A stretch of DNA of 64,000 bases from Narthecium ossifragum (Eukaryota; Streptophyta; Magnoliopsida; Dioscoreales; Nartheciaceae): positions 15,361,288 through 15,425,287 of the forward strand of contig OY986969.1 in NCBI GenBank assembly GCA_963920575.1. Direction: 5' to 3'. The position numbers were made by a program, and so were the translations under genes. Positions 1-10,523 of the stretch are shown here, piece after piece. Position 1 is the stretch's first letter. Every line of letters begins with the position of its first letter. A model generated the notes under the pieces. The model had not been told where the DNA came from and did no database searches. It saw nothing but the letters and a program-made list of their open reading frames with translations.

Positions 1-164
1 TAATTCTCGATGCTAGTTCTTTTCAATGGAATTTTTTTGACGATTTGTCAATAAGTCCTCAAAAAAAATATGATACGACTTAGAGTTCTTGATAACTTTC
101 CTTCAATCGTTTACTATCTTCCGCTATTCAAAAGATCAAAATATGGCAAACCTTTTAGCATGTC
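1..164. other. AT-rich stretch, no gene seen
   Basis: No recognisable coding sequence, repeat end or RNA gene. It lies directly upstream of a gag remnant, so it is probably decayed gag or leader of the same Reina-like element. That is inference from position only. Confidence 0.3.
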
Positions 165-530
165 TTGTACCTGCGTTATGAACCGACGACATACGAAAAC
201 TCTATCGGAGAACTGACTCAAATTCAGCACGATGGATCAGTTTGTGACTACCAGGTCCAGTTCGATCATGGCCTAGGTCGTGTCACACACCTTGCTAGAG
301 ACGTTGCACAGAGTTTGTTCAACAGTGGACTGAAGTTGGCGATCAGATACGACGTTCAATTCGCCAGATCAGCAACTATAGCAGAAGCCATAAGTTTCAC
401 CAAGGCGAAGCAGCACGCGATCCGGCACCGGCAAGGGCGAAACAGCACACGATCCGGCACGCCATGGCAAGGGCGACACCCCCGCCGAGCCGACCTGCCT
501 CTGCCGCTCGTACCGTGCCCTTGAACTGGA
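165..530 (+). pseudogene. gag fragment of Reina-like Ty3/gypsy element
   Basis: The translation has the C-terminal half of a plant Ty3/gypsy gag (Retrotrans_gag type): GELTQIQHDGSVCDYQVQF, then a segment ending SGLKLAIRYDVQF and EAISFTKAKQ. Known chromovirus gags have the same order (GEL..L.Q.GSV.DYQ.QFE, then F.SGLK..IR..V). Gag is the nucleocapsid/capsid precursor of the virus-like particle. After about residue 85 the match is lost in an Arg/Pro-rich stretch. The zinc knuckle, protease, RT and RNase H expected next are absent; integrase sequence follows within about 150 bp, so a large internal deletion is inferred. Confidence 0.7.
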
Positions 531-600
531 GTACGAGCAAGGCTAGGATTTCCAATCATACTGGTACTAGGATTCCAAATCCTACTCCGAATAGGACTCC

Positions 601-2117
601 TTGTCTGACTCAGACTATGGCCAACCTGAAGCCAACACCGCTCTGCTCCCTCCGACCACGGCCCAGCCTTCTTTGGTCGCCATCTCCAATCCCATACCAC
701 AGTGGCTCGAACCGATCCGAGAAGATGCCAAGACCAATCCGGATATGCAGAAGCTTGTAAACGACATCCAAAATGGAGAAATTAAGGGACCTTGGACCGT
801 TCACAATGGAGTCATCTTCCACAAAGATCACATCTTCTTGAGGAAGAACCCCCTAGTCATCCCTGAGATCTTGGCAACCATACACTCCAGCACACATGAA
901 GGCTTCGTCAAGATGTGGCACCGAGTGTGAACCGCCTTCTACTGGAAAGGAGCTCATGCACGGATGAAGGACTTCATCCGCTAGCGACACAAGGCCAAGA
1001 CCGTGAAGCCAGCCGGCCTACTCCAACCCCTACCGATTCCACATGCGGTTTGGATTGATGTTTCTATGAACTTCTTCGATGGACTTCCCTCTTCTAAAGG
1101 CTACACAGTGATTCTAGTAGTCATCGACAGATTGTCCAAGTATGCACACTTCGCTTCTCTACGGCATCCTTGCACGATGTACTCAGTGCCTCGAGTCTTC
1201 TTCGCCACCATGTTCAAACACCATGGCATGCCGATCAACATAATCTGTGCTCGAGATCCTACCTTCACTAGTAAAATCTGGCAGGAGATCTTCAGACTCA
1301 AGGGAGTAAAGTTCAGATTCTTCTCAGCATACCACCCCCTAGACCGATGGTCAAACTGAGGTAGTAAATCGATCCCTTGAGATGTACTTACGATGTTTTT
1401 CAGGTGATCGACCTTCAGAATGGGCTCAATCGCTGACCTGGGTGGAGTACACCTACAACACCAATTGGCACTCTAGCATCCAGAGGACACCCTATGAAGT
1501 GGTGGATGGGCGACCTCAACTGACCCTCCTTTCCTACGTACCGAGACTGCCAGATCAGCAGCTGTAGACCACTTCCTAGTTGAATGGGATCAAGTGATAG
1601 CAGATGTCAAGTCACGGTTAGCAGTCGCCCAGAACATGATGAAGTAGACCTATATTCGAGGATATTGCTCCATTGAGGTCCGGATCGACAAGATGGTGTA
1701 CGTCAAGCTAAAGCGCCAATGACAAAAGTCTGTGGCCAAGCGTGAATGACAGAAGCTCACCACGAAGTTTTATAGGCCATACGAGGTACTGGAGCGTATA
1801 GGAGTTGTCGCCTACAACCTCCAGCTCCCATCAGATTCCAAAGTACGCCCCGTCTTCCATGTATCACTTCTAAAGAAGCATGTTGGAGCTGAGGCACCCG
1901 TCGTCACGAAGATTCCGAACCCCTTAGAAGATCAGCCCAAGCCGTATCCCCAGACTATCATCGACCATCGTCACCCTCCCCGTCAACCAGAAGAAGTTCT
2001 AGGACATTGGAAGGGCCATAGTCCAGGCGAAGCAACATGGGAGGTGTTCATTGACTTCTTGGATCGTTATCCCGACTTCAGTCTTGAGGACAAGGAACTT
2101 TTCGAAAGAGGAGGGGG
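601..2117 (+). pseudogene. integrase and chromodomain remnant, Reina-like chromovirus
   Basis: The RNase H-IN linker (SNPIPQWLEPIRED) begins near 690. An integrase N-terminal region follows, with the HH part of the HHCC zinc finger (HSSTHEGF) at 880-915. The Cys pair is missing: DFIR is followed by a TAG stop and then RHKAK at 968-1000. The core lies at about 1040-1360 (DRLSKYAHF, DPTFTS, SAYHP) and shifts frame near 1348, where the expected QTDGQTE block is damaged. The C-terminal part (EMYLRC, TYNTNWHSS, RPQLTLLSY) follows at 1380-1560. A GPY-type module lies at 1770-1880 and a chromodomain at about 1950-2110 (HWKGHSPGEATWE, FLDRYPDFSLEDK). Stops and frameshifts make it non-functional. The C-terminal chromodomain and the following TGATACG LTR point to Reina. 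Confidence 0.85.
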
Positions 2118-2654
2118 TGATACGGTTGAGAACCAAGCTCAACCTAGGCTAGCTGAACCCACGCCCAACCATGGAGTGGGACCCACGTGCCAGGTGGATC
2201 TAGGCGGGTCCCTCGCAGGACTGGTCTCACCTCCTGGGAAGACTCGACCATGGACTTAGTCCCATACAAGGGTCGATCATTAGGGATTCCTGTTCCTTGT
2301 TGGTTTGATATCTTAGGTAGTTTTCTAGTTATTTATACTAGTTGAGTCCTAGTTATTATAAGTTATTTTCCTATTTAATTGAGTCCTAGTTATTATAAGT
2401 TATTTTGTTAGAGTCCTAGTGGGTTATAGCCTCATTAATTGAGGGACTTTGAGTCATAGTAGGAGAATCCTATTACCTGCTCATTAAGCAAATAGATCTT
2501 CCCAATTAGGATTAGGATAGAATTGAGGCCTATAAAAGGACCTATCAAGTAAAGAGTAGAGTAGTTAGTAGTAGATCTTAGGAGTAGAAGTAATATAGCT
2601 TCTACCTAAATACCACCCCATTTCCACCTCCTTCACTCTACCATAGACCTTGCT
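2118..2654 (+). repeat. 3' LTR of Reina-like element, truncated
   Basis: It starts TGATACGG directly after a purine tract (AAAGAGGAGGGGG, about 2105-2117) that overlaps the end of the chromodomain reading frame, as expected for a polypurine tract and 3' LTR. A TATA box (TATAAAA) lies at 2531. The sequence resembles the solo LTR at 17374-18253 (GAGTCCTAG repeats, GGAGTAGAAGTAATAT). Similarity stops near 2640, where the downstream half should continue; it joins the tail of an unrelated LTR at about 2655. Confidence 0.75.
2531..2537 (+). promoter_or_regulatory. TATA box in Reina-type LTR
   Basis: TATAAAA sits in the context GGCCTATAAAAGGACC. The same context recurs in the other Reina-type LTRs of this window (17728-17734 on plus; complement of 24363-24369; near 60865), so it is the likely U3 core promoter. 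Confidence 0.65.
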
Positions 2655-3131
2655 AGAGGGCGGCATTGTTGTGTTTTCCTCTTCCTTATGTGTGTCGTAG
2701 TGTAGTTTCCCTGCTGAGCTTAGTTGCTCATTCCAATCTGGATTGCGTTTTGCAGCTGCATGCGTATGCGTTAGCTCCTCTTCGATGGCCCCTACCGGAC
2801 AGTTGGTTGGCGACGCGGCGGCGCCTGGCGGAGTTTGAGGAGCGGTGATCTTTCTGTCTTCAAAACCTCCATATAGTTAGCCTCCTACGGGAGTGTATAA
2901 ATGTTTGTACATGATTTCCCCTCTTCGAGGTTTTGTAGACTTGTACCTTTGGATTTCTTAATCTTTGAGTTTGAGGTTTATGTTGATTTTAGAATTGTTA
3001 ATTGAGAGTGTTTAATGATTGCTTAGGGAAACCAGTAGACTAGAGGGAACCCTCGTCAAAAGTTCCACAGTTAGTTAGGTTCCGGTTCGTGTCCCCGGCC
3101 CGGCTGGGCTTTCGCGAGTCAAAGCGTGACA
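2655..3131 (+). repeat. 5'-truncated LTR of Tekay/Del-like element T1
   Basis: From GAGGGCGGCATTG to GCGTGACA this matches the last part of family A LTRs (compare 43353-43783 and 58823-59287): the TGTGTCGTAGTGTAG block, the CTCCTACGGGAGT palindrome near 2881, and the terminal module CCCGGCCCGGCTGGGCTTTCG. The 5' part with TGTGAGGACC is absent. A primer binding site follows at once, so this is the surviving end of T1's 5' LTR. Loss of the front half and fusion to the Reina LTR imply a deletion or recombination joint near 2655. Confidence 0.75.
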
Positions 3132-3133
3132 GC

Positions 3134-3146
3134 TTGATATCAGAGC
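3134..3146 (+). other. Primer binding site (tRNA-Met type), element T1
   Basis: TTGATATCAGAGC lies 2 nt after the LTR end. It differs by one base from the consensus TTGGTATCAGAGC, complementary to initiator tRNA-Met. Element C carries the exact consensus at 50338-50350. Confidence 0.7.
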
Positions 3147-3333
3147 TTAGGCTGTAGGCCCCAAGGATAGGATCAGGATTCAGTTGAGATTGAGTGTGGG
3201 ATGGGATAGTTATATGTCTAGAACATCCATCCATGAACCTTTGTGATGTGTTGTGCTTTCGTTTTATGTTTGTGCTGCTTGTTTTGTGGTTTCTGACGAG
3301 TGGACGCTTGTGTTGTCGTTAGTGATTGGGCAT
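3147..3333. other. Untranslated leader of element T1
   Basis: Spacer between the PBS and the gag start; no ORF supported. It aligns loosely with the leader of element C (50150-50337, minus strand): TAGGATCAGGATT, then TCTAGAACATCC. Confidence 0.5.
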
Positions 3334-3526
3334 ATGTCGGGAGCTTGAGGGCGGCCTTTGGTTGTTGGTCGGTGTGGGGCTTGACCTGGTTGACCCGCCC
3401 GACCGAGTAGGGAGATTTCTGTCAGGGCTGTTCGAGCTAGGCGGGCTGTGCCATCACCAGTGACGGTTTCGATCACATAGGAGGAGGTCTTTCTCGTCGA
3501 GGAGAGGGTCCTCGCTCCTGTCGATG
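3334..3526 (+). pseudogene. gag N-terminus of element T1 (interrupted)
   Basis: ATG GTCs are read as MSGA, then an early TGA, then a frame matching the gag of element C (50149 downward): VVGRCGA, PARPSRE, VRARRAVPSPV. Several stops interrupt it. At 3526 it is cut by a solo LTR with target duplication CGATG. The gag sequence resumes on the far side with GQTAAAVMMDFQRL, matching GQTAATVLLDFLRL of element C. That fixes the insertion point. Confidence 0.75.
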
Positions 3527-5971
3527 TGTCGCGCCTCGACCCGCGAAAGCCCAACCGGGCCGGGCGACGCGAACCGGAACCTAACAAACGCGGAAGAAAA
3601 GCTGGCGAGGGTTCCCTCTAACCTATTGGCCTCCCTAACAGTTCACCAAAAACACCCTCAATTAAAACAACATTAATCAGCAAAACCTCGAACCACAGAT
3701 TTAAACCTCAAGTGTTAATATACATATCCTCGGAGAGGGGAAGATTCGAATACAACATACTCCCGTAGGAGACTAACTAACATAAGGGTAAAAGCAGTAA
3801 ATATCGCCACCTCTCAAAAGCCACCAGCCGTCGCCGCACCGCCAACCAACTGCCCGGTAGAGGCCACAGAGGAAGAACTGTCGCCTGCACCTGCAAAACG
3901 CAGCCCGGGTAGGAGTGAGCACTAAGCTCAGTAGGGATCTACACTACGACACACAGAAGGAAGAGGGAAACGCAACAGTGTCGCCCTTAAGTAGGACCTG
4001 GGTGTATACAGGGGTCCCATAACCCCACCGCGTGTCCCTGAGGTCCACGATCATGGTCTTCCAGCCTGGCTGGTCACATGTCAGGTCACACTCAGTAGCA
4101 GGAGATGACACTGCTAACTCTCAACAGGACACTGAACACTGTTTGGTGGGAAAAGACACCACTGAGTAGGTAACTCCTCTACTCAAGAGATTTAAGAATA
4201 CCGGACACCGGCTACACCTCAGCATCCGACTCAAGGCCGACACAACCTCTACAATCATCAAGCCACAAGTGTACCAGTCATCTAAGCCTATCATCGAATC
4301 AACTGGACACCACAATTCAAACCGGGTCCAAACAACCCAACCCCGGTCCTAGGGCTAAATCCGAGCTTCCAGCCTCGGGACGGCGACCCAAAGATCACCC
4401 ACGCCCTAACCAATGCAACTAATGCACAAGTCAACGATACATGCTATGACATACACAAACAGGAGGTAGGCATGCAACAGTATGTCAAGGGTAGCATACA
4501 GGTCAACCGGATCGCTGCAGCGGTACTACCAACCGCTGCCAGCCGATCCGCAGCGGGTCCCGGTATTATGACGGTACCGCGACCGTCAACCGCGGACTCC
4601 TGCAACGGGAAGTAACCCCGAAAACCTCTGATGAACAGTACACAATATAATATTATATTCTGAAATATAATATTATATTCAAACACCCAAAACCACTACT
4701 TAGGGGCTAATTGATACCGTTGATCCGACGTCCAAACGACGACGGATTCAAGATCCAACTTTTCCACCAGTAGGTGTATAGACCAGGATCAACATATCCA
4801 AAATTCATAATCATCCAACGATTGGATTAACGGGAAAACGCTAATCAAAAAATCGCTAATCAACTAACTTAACAATTAATTGCTGCAACGCAGCCCTCCA
4901 GTAAACAATTCATAAGAAATCATAGACAAATCTGAAAATTACGAAACAAGATGGAATGGAAACCTAACGAATAGGTCTACAACTATTATGTTTATGAAAA
5001 TCCAAGATCATGTACACGCCTGCCGGAAAACTCGCCGCAAACCGGAATAAACCAGAAATCCGAGCTTAATCATGGAATAAACCTACTCAAATCTCAACCA
5101 AATAACATGAAACTTATATCAGTAATTCTAATAGGCATAAGGAATCCAAAAAAATAAGGATCAACAAGATCCAACGGCTAGATCTAGAGAAAACCCGAAA
5201 TAAACATCAGTAGGTATAACCCTACCTAGCTGCGCTTTCCTCGGCTGATTCCCCGCGAATTGATCACCAACAAGCTTCCAAACCACTTCAGGGATTTTCC
5301 TCTCGTTGCCACAAATCCAACGAACCTTAGAACGCCAAAAAAGATGGTTGGAGGAGGGAGAACGGAGGTGATGAAGCTTGCTGCCGGAAACAGGGGAAGA
5401 GAAACAGAGCTTCGGGAGAGAAAGAAGGAAGGAAGAAGAAAGGAGGAGAAGGAGGAAGGGAAGGGGAAGAAATAGTGGGAAAAGGGGAAGGGGAAAGCCA
5501 GGGGAAGGGGGAAAAAGAGAGGGGAGGGGAGGGAAAGTCCTCCCCCTCTGAAAGGGGAGAGCGACGGCCAACGGCGGCCGTCCTCGCGAAGCAGAAAACC
5601 CACCGACTCGAAACCGATCGATCGCTCCAAGGAGCGATCGGTCGCTCCCAAGCCGCCAACAGCCCAAAGACCTTTTGCGCTAAGAGATCGATCTCCAAGC
5701 ATGTCAGATCGATCTGGCTAGCTAGGCCATATCGATCACCTTAGCAATACAGATCAATCTCCTTCGCCCAGAAAGGCAAACTTGGGCTAAAACACAAGTC
5801 CAAGCTCAGATCTTCCGATCTCGGGTTCACTTAGCCATTCTAAACAAACACGAACATAGACAAGGTCAGTGTGTGCACACGCGGGTGTGAAACAAACCAA
5901 CAAGGTGCAATTTACCAAATTGCCCTTGCGGTCTACAACGAGCCACAGGGGTAGAGGGACAGGTCCTCACA
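3527..5971 (-). mobile_element. Solo LTR, family A, copy 1
   Basis: Read on the minus strand it starts TGTGAGGACCTGTCCC and ends GGCGCGACA (plus-strand left edge TGTCGCGCC). A perfect 5-bp duplication CGATG flanks it at 3522-3526 and 5972-5976, with no internal region or second LTR, so it is a solo LTR left by LTR-LTR recombination. Features shared with the other copies are: AATTTGGTAAATTGC near the 5' end; GATCGATC palindromes (5616, 5686, 5707); a pyrimidine-rich tract in the sense strand (complement of about 5386-5545); an AT palindrome pair (4644-4680); and a GC-rich block around 4505-4600. Long open frames in the pyrimidine tract reflect composition only. Confidence 0.9.
4644..4680. repeat. 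AT-rich inverted repeat in LTR A copy 1
   Basis: Arms TAATATTATATT and AATATAATATTA surround a 4-nt spacer. Equivalent inverted repeats stand at the same place in other LTR copies, with matched changes in both arms. Confidence 0.6.
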
Positions 5972-5976
5972 CGATG

Positions 5977-7170
5977 GGCAGACCGCTGCAGCGGTCATGA
6001 TGGATTTCCAACGGCTGAACCCGCCTAGGTTCAGTGGTGAGACTGGGGATCCAACTACTGCGAACGACTGGCTCAGGGAGTCACGCGCGTCTAGGACGCT
6101 CTCTTCATTGAGGATGACCGGATCCGGGTCACCCTCGAGGCGTTTCAGTTCCATGGAGACGCCCTTGACTGGTGGTGCACCGCCCAACATACCGGTGACG
6201 GAGGAGAGCAGTTGTGGGAAAAGTTCAGGGGCGTTGTTCTTAAACACGTACTTTTTGGAGAGTACATGTGATACCCTGTCCCACGAATACCAGTCCTTTC
6301 TGTAGGGTACTCGGTCTGTTCAGTTGTATTCCACCCGGTTCACACATCTGGTCCATTTTGCGGGGGTAGTGGCAGGAGATCCGACAGCTAGGGCACGGAA
6401 GTTTGAGTGGGAATTCTGGCTAGAGATCAGACGACAGACTTGCTCCCACCGCTACTGAACATACGCAACGGTTCTTAACTGTGCCTTAGTAGTGGAGGCG
6501 CAGTTGCAGGACGAGAGGTACCGGGCAGTTCCACCGACATTTTCTACTAGCCCACCGCAGAGACCCCAGAGCAAAGGGTGATTCGGTAGAGATCAGCTAC
6601 GGCGCCCGCGACCCTTCTAACAGCAGTCACATCACCCACAACAGTTTCAGTCACAGTTGCCGAGTCCAGCGGGCCAGTTTCTCCTGATGACCGGACCGTC
6701 TGGGTAGGCTTCGTCAGATGGTGGCCAGGGTCAGTGCCCTGATGGCGCGTCAGTCACGTACTTCCAGTGCGGGCAGTTGGGACACTTCCGTAGAGAGTAT
6801 CACCTGTGAGGAGTGCGAAACGTTATGCCGCAAGGTAGTAGAGGCGGAGGGTTCAGGGCTTGGCAGGGTAGCAGTGGTGGGCGTGGATCAGAGGCTGAAC
6901 CGAGTCTCTCGAGAGGTGTACATGCCCGATGATGGCGTGTGTTTTCCCTCCCAAAGTATGAGTAGCCGGGCACCGTGCAGCTGTACCAGCCACCATAGCA
7001 GTACCAGCAGGGCGCGACAGAGCCATCCGTACTCAGAGGTATCTTTTAGATTTCTAGTTCCTTAGTCGATGTGCTGATAGATTATGGGGCGTCTCATTCC
7101 TATATTGCTAGCTTGTGTGTGGCATCATTAGGATTAGAGACGAGTTGGCTAGAGGTGGCACGATCAGTGG
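5977..7170 (+). pseudogene. gag C-terminal part and protease start of element T1
   Basis: The gag core begins DFQRLNPPRFSGETGDP at about 6003. A frameshifted continuation around 6110-6250 contains FHGDALDWW and QLWEKFRGVV, the conserved gag helix region. A zinc knuckle remnant (YFQCGQLGHFRREY, about 6751-6795) has lost its outer Cys residues to Tyr. A Gly/Arg/Ser-rich linker follows. The aspartic protease motif DYGASHS lies at 7080-7100 (family norm D-S-G-A-S/T-H-S). At 7170 the protease is cut by element B, duplicating AGTGG. It resumes at about 18520. Confidence 0.8.
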
Positions 7171-10100
7171 TGTGAGGACCCGTACCTCCAACCTGGTCCG
7201 ACCTCGTCGGTCGAGGGTCTGGTTTGGTTGGGTTAGCTCAGTTGGTCTTGCTTCACGATCCCCTTTGATCGTTGCGGATCCGGGGGTAATTTGGTAAATT
7301 ACCCTTGTCGGAGTTGGTTTCACACACGCGTTGTGCACACACGACCATGTGGTGATATATGTGCTTGATTAGATCATCAGGGGAATCCTAGATCGGAAGA
7401 TCTAGATTAGATCAATGTTTGAGCTCATGGGATCAGATCTGGCCAATCGGACGACCGAGATCTCATCTTAAGTCATTAGTACTTAAGCTCCACTTAACTC
7501 TCCCGTTAGGGATTAAACCGCGATTGAGAGAGGGAGACCGAGGGAGAGCGGCGGCCCGATCTCGTGGAGAGAGAGAGGAGGAGAGGAACCAGCGGGGTTC
7601 CTCTCGTCGGAGGTGAGCGTGCGGCCGGAGAGGAGTCTGGTGACGGCGACCGCGGCAAGGAGGACGACATCAACGGCAACGGTGCTCGACGGCTGAGGAG
7701 TGGAACCAGCGAGGTGCTCAACCGCGACTGGAGGTGTCTGAGGCGCACGCCGGTGGTGCTTGCGGCCGGAGAAGAAGAAGAAGAAGATGGAGAAGGGATC
7801 CAGAGGTAGGGCTTCTTCCCTAAACTTGGTTTAGACTCTACTAGCTTAGAGTAGGATCGGTTTGATGTTTGCAAAGTTAGGATCATATCTTCCTTGCTTG
7901 ATTTCATGGTCTTCGATGTGTGCTTCTACTCTCTTCTTTGTTGTTCTTGCATAGAGCTGTGGGCATGATGGATTATTGGAGCTGTGGTTTTGTTTCCTCC
8001 TTTTTCCCCTGTTTCGCCGGTGTCTCCTTCACCTTTTTCTTCTTTCCGGTGGCTCTTTCCCCTGTTTCCCTGATTGTCTTCCTTGCCATGCTATGCCCTG
8101 CCATGGATTGTTGCTTGGGTTGTTTGTGATCGACTGAATTGCCTGAGATGTGGGATTCCCTCTTTCCTTCCCCTGTCCTTTGGCCGGTTGGACGCCGGGG
8201 TTCCCCCAGCTTCCCTCCCTCCGGATTTGATCGATTTTTCCTCTGTTTCTCCTTGCTGATGGTGGTTGCTTGGCTTCGATTATCCTCTTCCCGGTGAAAT
8301 CCCTCGAGGACTGGCTCCAAGCTACTATCAAGTTCAATTTCCTTCTTACTAGGCTTGCCTTCTGGTTGCCTCGATTCAACCGGGGTGCTAAGTTCTATAG
8401 GTGCTCGATGAAATGCCGCAGAGGGGTGTTGAACCACTGCTATGATGGACCTTCCTCTTCCTTCGTTGATGAAATGCCATGCTCGCTTTCTTATCTTGCC
8501 TGTCATGCTTACCTTCTGGCAGCTATGTCGTACTTATGATTATGCCATGCTCAAAAATGCTTTTGTCATGCTGCTTGCTAGACACTGTATCAGTACCGCT
8601 ATACCTCACCCACAAGTTTGCTATGCCTCTGCTGCCCTAGCCTCCGCTATGCTTAGCTTCCTGTTGATGTGCTTGGTTTTCATGCATACTGCCATGTCCT
8701 TTCTCTGTCTCCTGTCTGCTCACTCAATGATGCAGTTAAGTCATGCTTGCTACGAAGAGTAATAGGATGAGTAGTTCCCTATGCTATTCTCAGCTTCTTC
8801 AGAACATCTGTCATGCTTCGTTCCTAATGTTGGTTTTCCTGTATTATTTAGATATTCCTGTATTTCATCGGGATTGTTGGATCTAAAATTGAGTCGGCTT
8901 GATTTTTAATGCATACATTTTTTGTTGGGTTTCTTGATTGAACATATATTGTCTCAAGTTGTGCCCATTAGTGACTTTATGCAAGTGTGTGGCTTAGATG
9001 TAGCTCTACGATTTAGTTCCATGCCAACTGATCATTGATCCTGTGCTAGATGCTAAATGCTAATCTTCAGTGCACTATGTTATGCTCTCAATCAATTCCG
9101 GGGATCTAATAAGAACCTCACAAATTCTCATATTCCCATGCTGGATATATATCTCACGCCTGGCTTGCAGAAATTCATCTTTTTACCGATCTGTGGATTA
9201 ACCAAGGGGTGATAATCCTTGGAAATGTTTATATTAAATGGGCCGAGGTTGTGCCAGATGTTTAATCGGTTTCTTAATACTATGGAGATGCTTATATTGT
9301 GTGGGCCAGAGGTGCCCTGTGAATTGAATAGCTGGGGGTGTGCCCCATTGTACAATTTGCTGGTTGACGGCGGTGCATGCTATCGTAATGCCGGAATTTG
9401 GATTGAAACGTGGTAACATTGTAATAGCTTAGTTCTCTTTTATGTATTATACGATAAATTGTACATGCTTGATGAGATGTCATGTAGAGACACCTAGGCC
9501 TAGTTGTTTGAATAGGCTCATGCATGATGATTGCATTAGAGGCATTCATGCTAGGTGGTAGGCGATGGATTCGATCGCCGATCCGGGTTTCTCGGGTAGC
9601 CCGGATCTAGTCCTAGGACCAGGGTTTGGGGTAGTTGAGGATTAGGACGTGATTGTCATCGAATGATCATAATTGATATCATTTGAGGTTATTGTTATAG
9701 TCGACCATGTTGGATATTATTGTATTTGAGGTGTAGAGGTCGTGTCGGGTCTTCAAGGCCAAGCTTTAAGGATGGTTGTCGATATCCCTGACATGTGTGT
9801 CCCCGCGAGAGATGGTATGATTGGGCAGGGTGGTACCTGGACAGGAGCCCGCAGTCTTTGTTCCCTCTCGTCTGTTCTTGGGTGAGGGTGGGACCTGGAT
9901 AGGAGCCCTCGGGAATCGACGGGGTTATAGGACCCCTTGGCATACCTTAGGCGTAGGCGGAGAACGACGCAGTTGCAGTTTTCCTCCCTTTCTGTGCGAC
10001 GTAGAGTAGAACCCTACTGGGCATTGGTGCTCACCCTATGCAGGTCGATGTAGTTCCTTCTTTCAGGTGTTCCTTTTGAAGATGGCGCGGTATTTCGAGG

Positions 10101-10507
10101 AGATCGAGGACTTGGAGCGTTGACGAGTTCGTCAACAGATAATTTCCAGCTTTAATTTATGATGTCCAAATTGATGTATAAATCAAGGTATAACATGATG
10201 TATTCAAGAACAGAATTGTATTAGTATTAACTCAATTGTAATTGAGGAAGGTTGTCATATTATTGATGTAGACATTTGAGAAATGTAATAATTAGTTTTT
10301 TCATGTTATCATTGTACAAGTTGAATACAGGTTTCTCGTGTTTGATTTATAAGGGAGATTCTGCCAAACTTTTTTTTTTGTATACATAGGATGATTAAAT
10401 GTTTCCAATTCATAACGGTTATATCTTTGTGCGCCAATTGATGATGTAAACAGGTTTAGGTGGTTCACGCTTCGATGTAGATGGGTTTTCTGGGTCGGGG
10501 CATGACA
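7171..10507 (+). repeat. 5' LTR of element B
   Basis: 3337 bp, TG...CA ends. It aligns along its whole length with 14333-18514 once the nested solo LTR is removed. It has about 80 bp near 8614-8694 absent from the 3' LTR (which passes directly from CCTCACCCACA to TGTCCTTTCTC), and lacks about 19 bp that the 3' copy has near 17121. It contains a GAA microsatellite near 7775 and the uninterrupted pre-insertion site GATGTAGACATTTGAG near 10266. Open frames on either strand differ between the copies and look non-coding. Confidence 0.9.
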
Positions 10508-10510
10508 GTT

Positions 10511-10523
10511 TCATATCAGAGCA
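10511..10523 (+). other. Primer binding site, element B
   Basis: TCATATCAGAGCA lies 3 nt after the LTR end, a mutated form of the tRNA-Met site TGGTATCAGAGC. Confidence 0.6.

Noticed and set aside
5161..5702. Overlapping 120-170-residue open frames (minus strand), with counterparts at 41920-42301, 48778-49278 and 57154-57629
   Set aside because: They lie in the pyrimidine-rich tract of LTR A, where stop codons are rare in every frame; the frames shift between copies and encode Pro/Ser/Phe/Leu runs only.
7973..8506. 177-residue minus-strand open frame in LTR B, partly repeated near 15192-15669
   Set aside because: It is antisense to the LTR, broken differently in the two LTR copies, and shows no domain.
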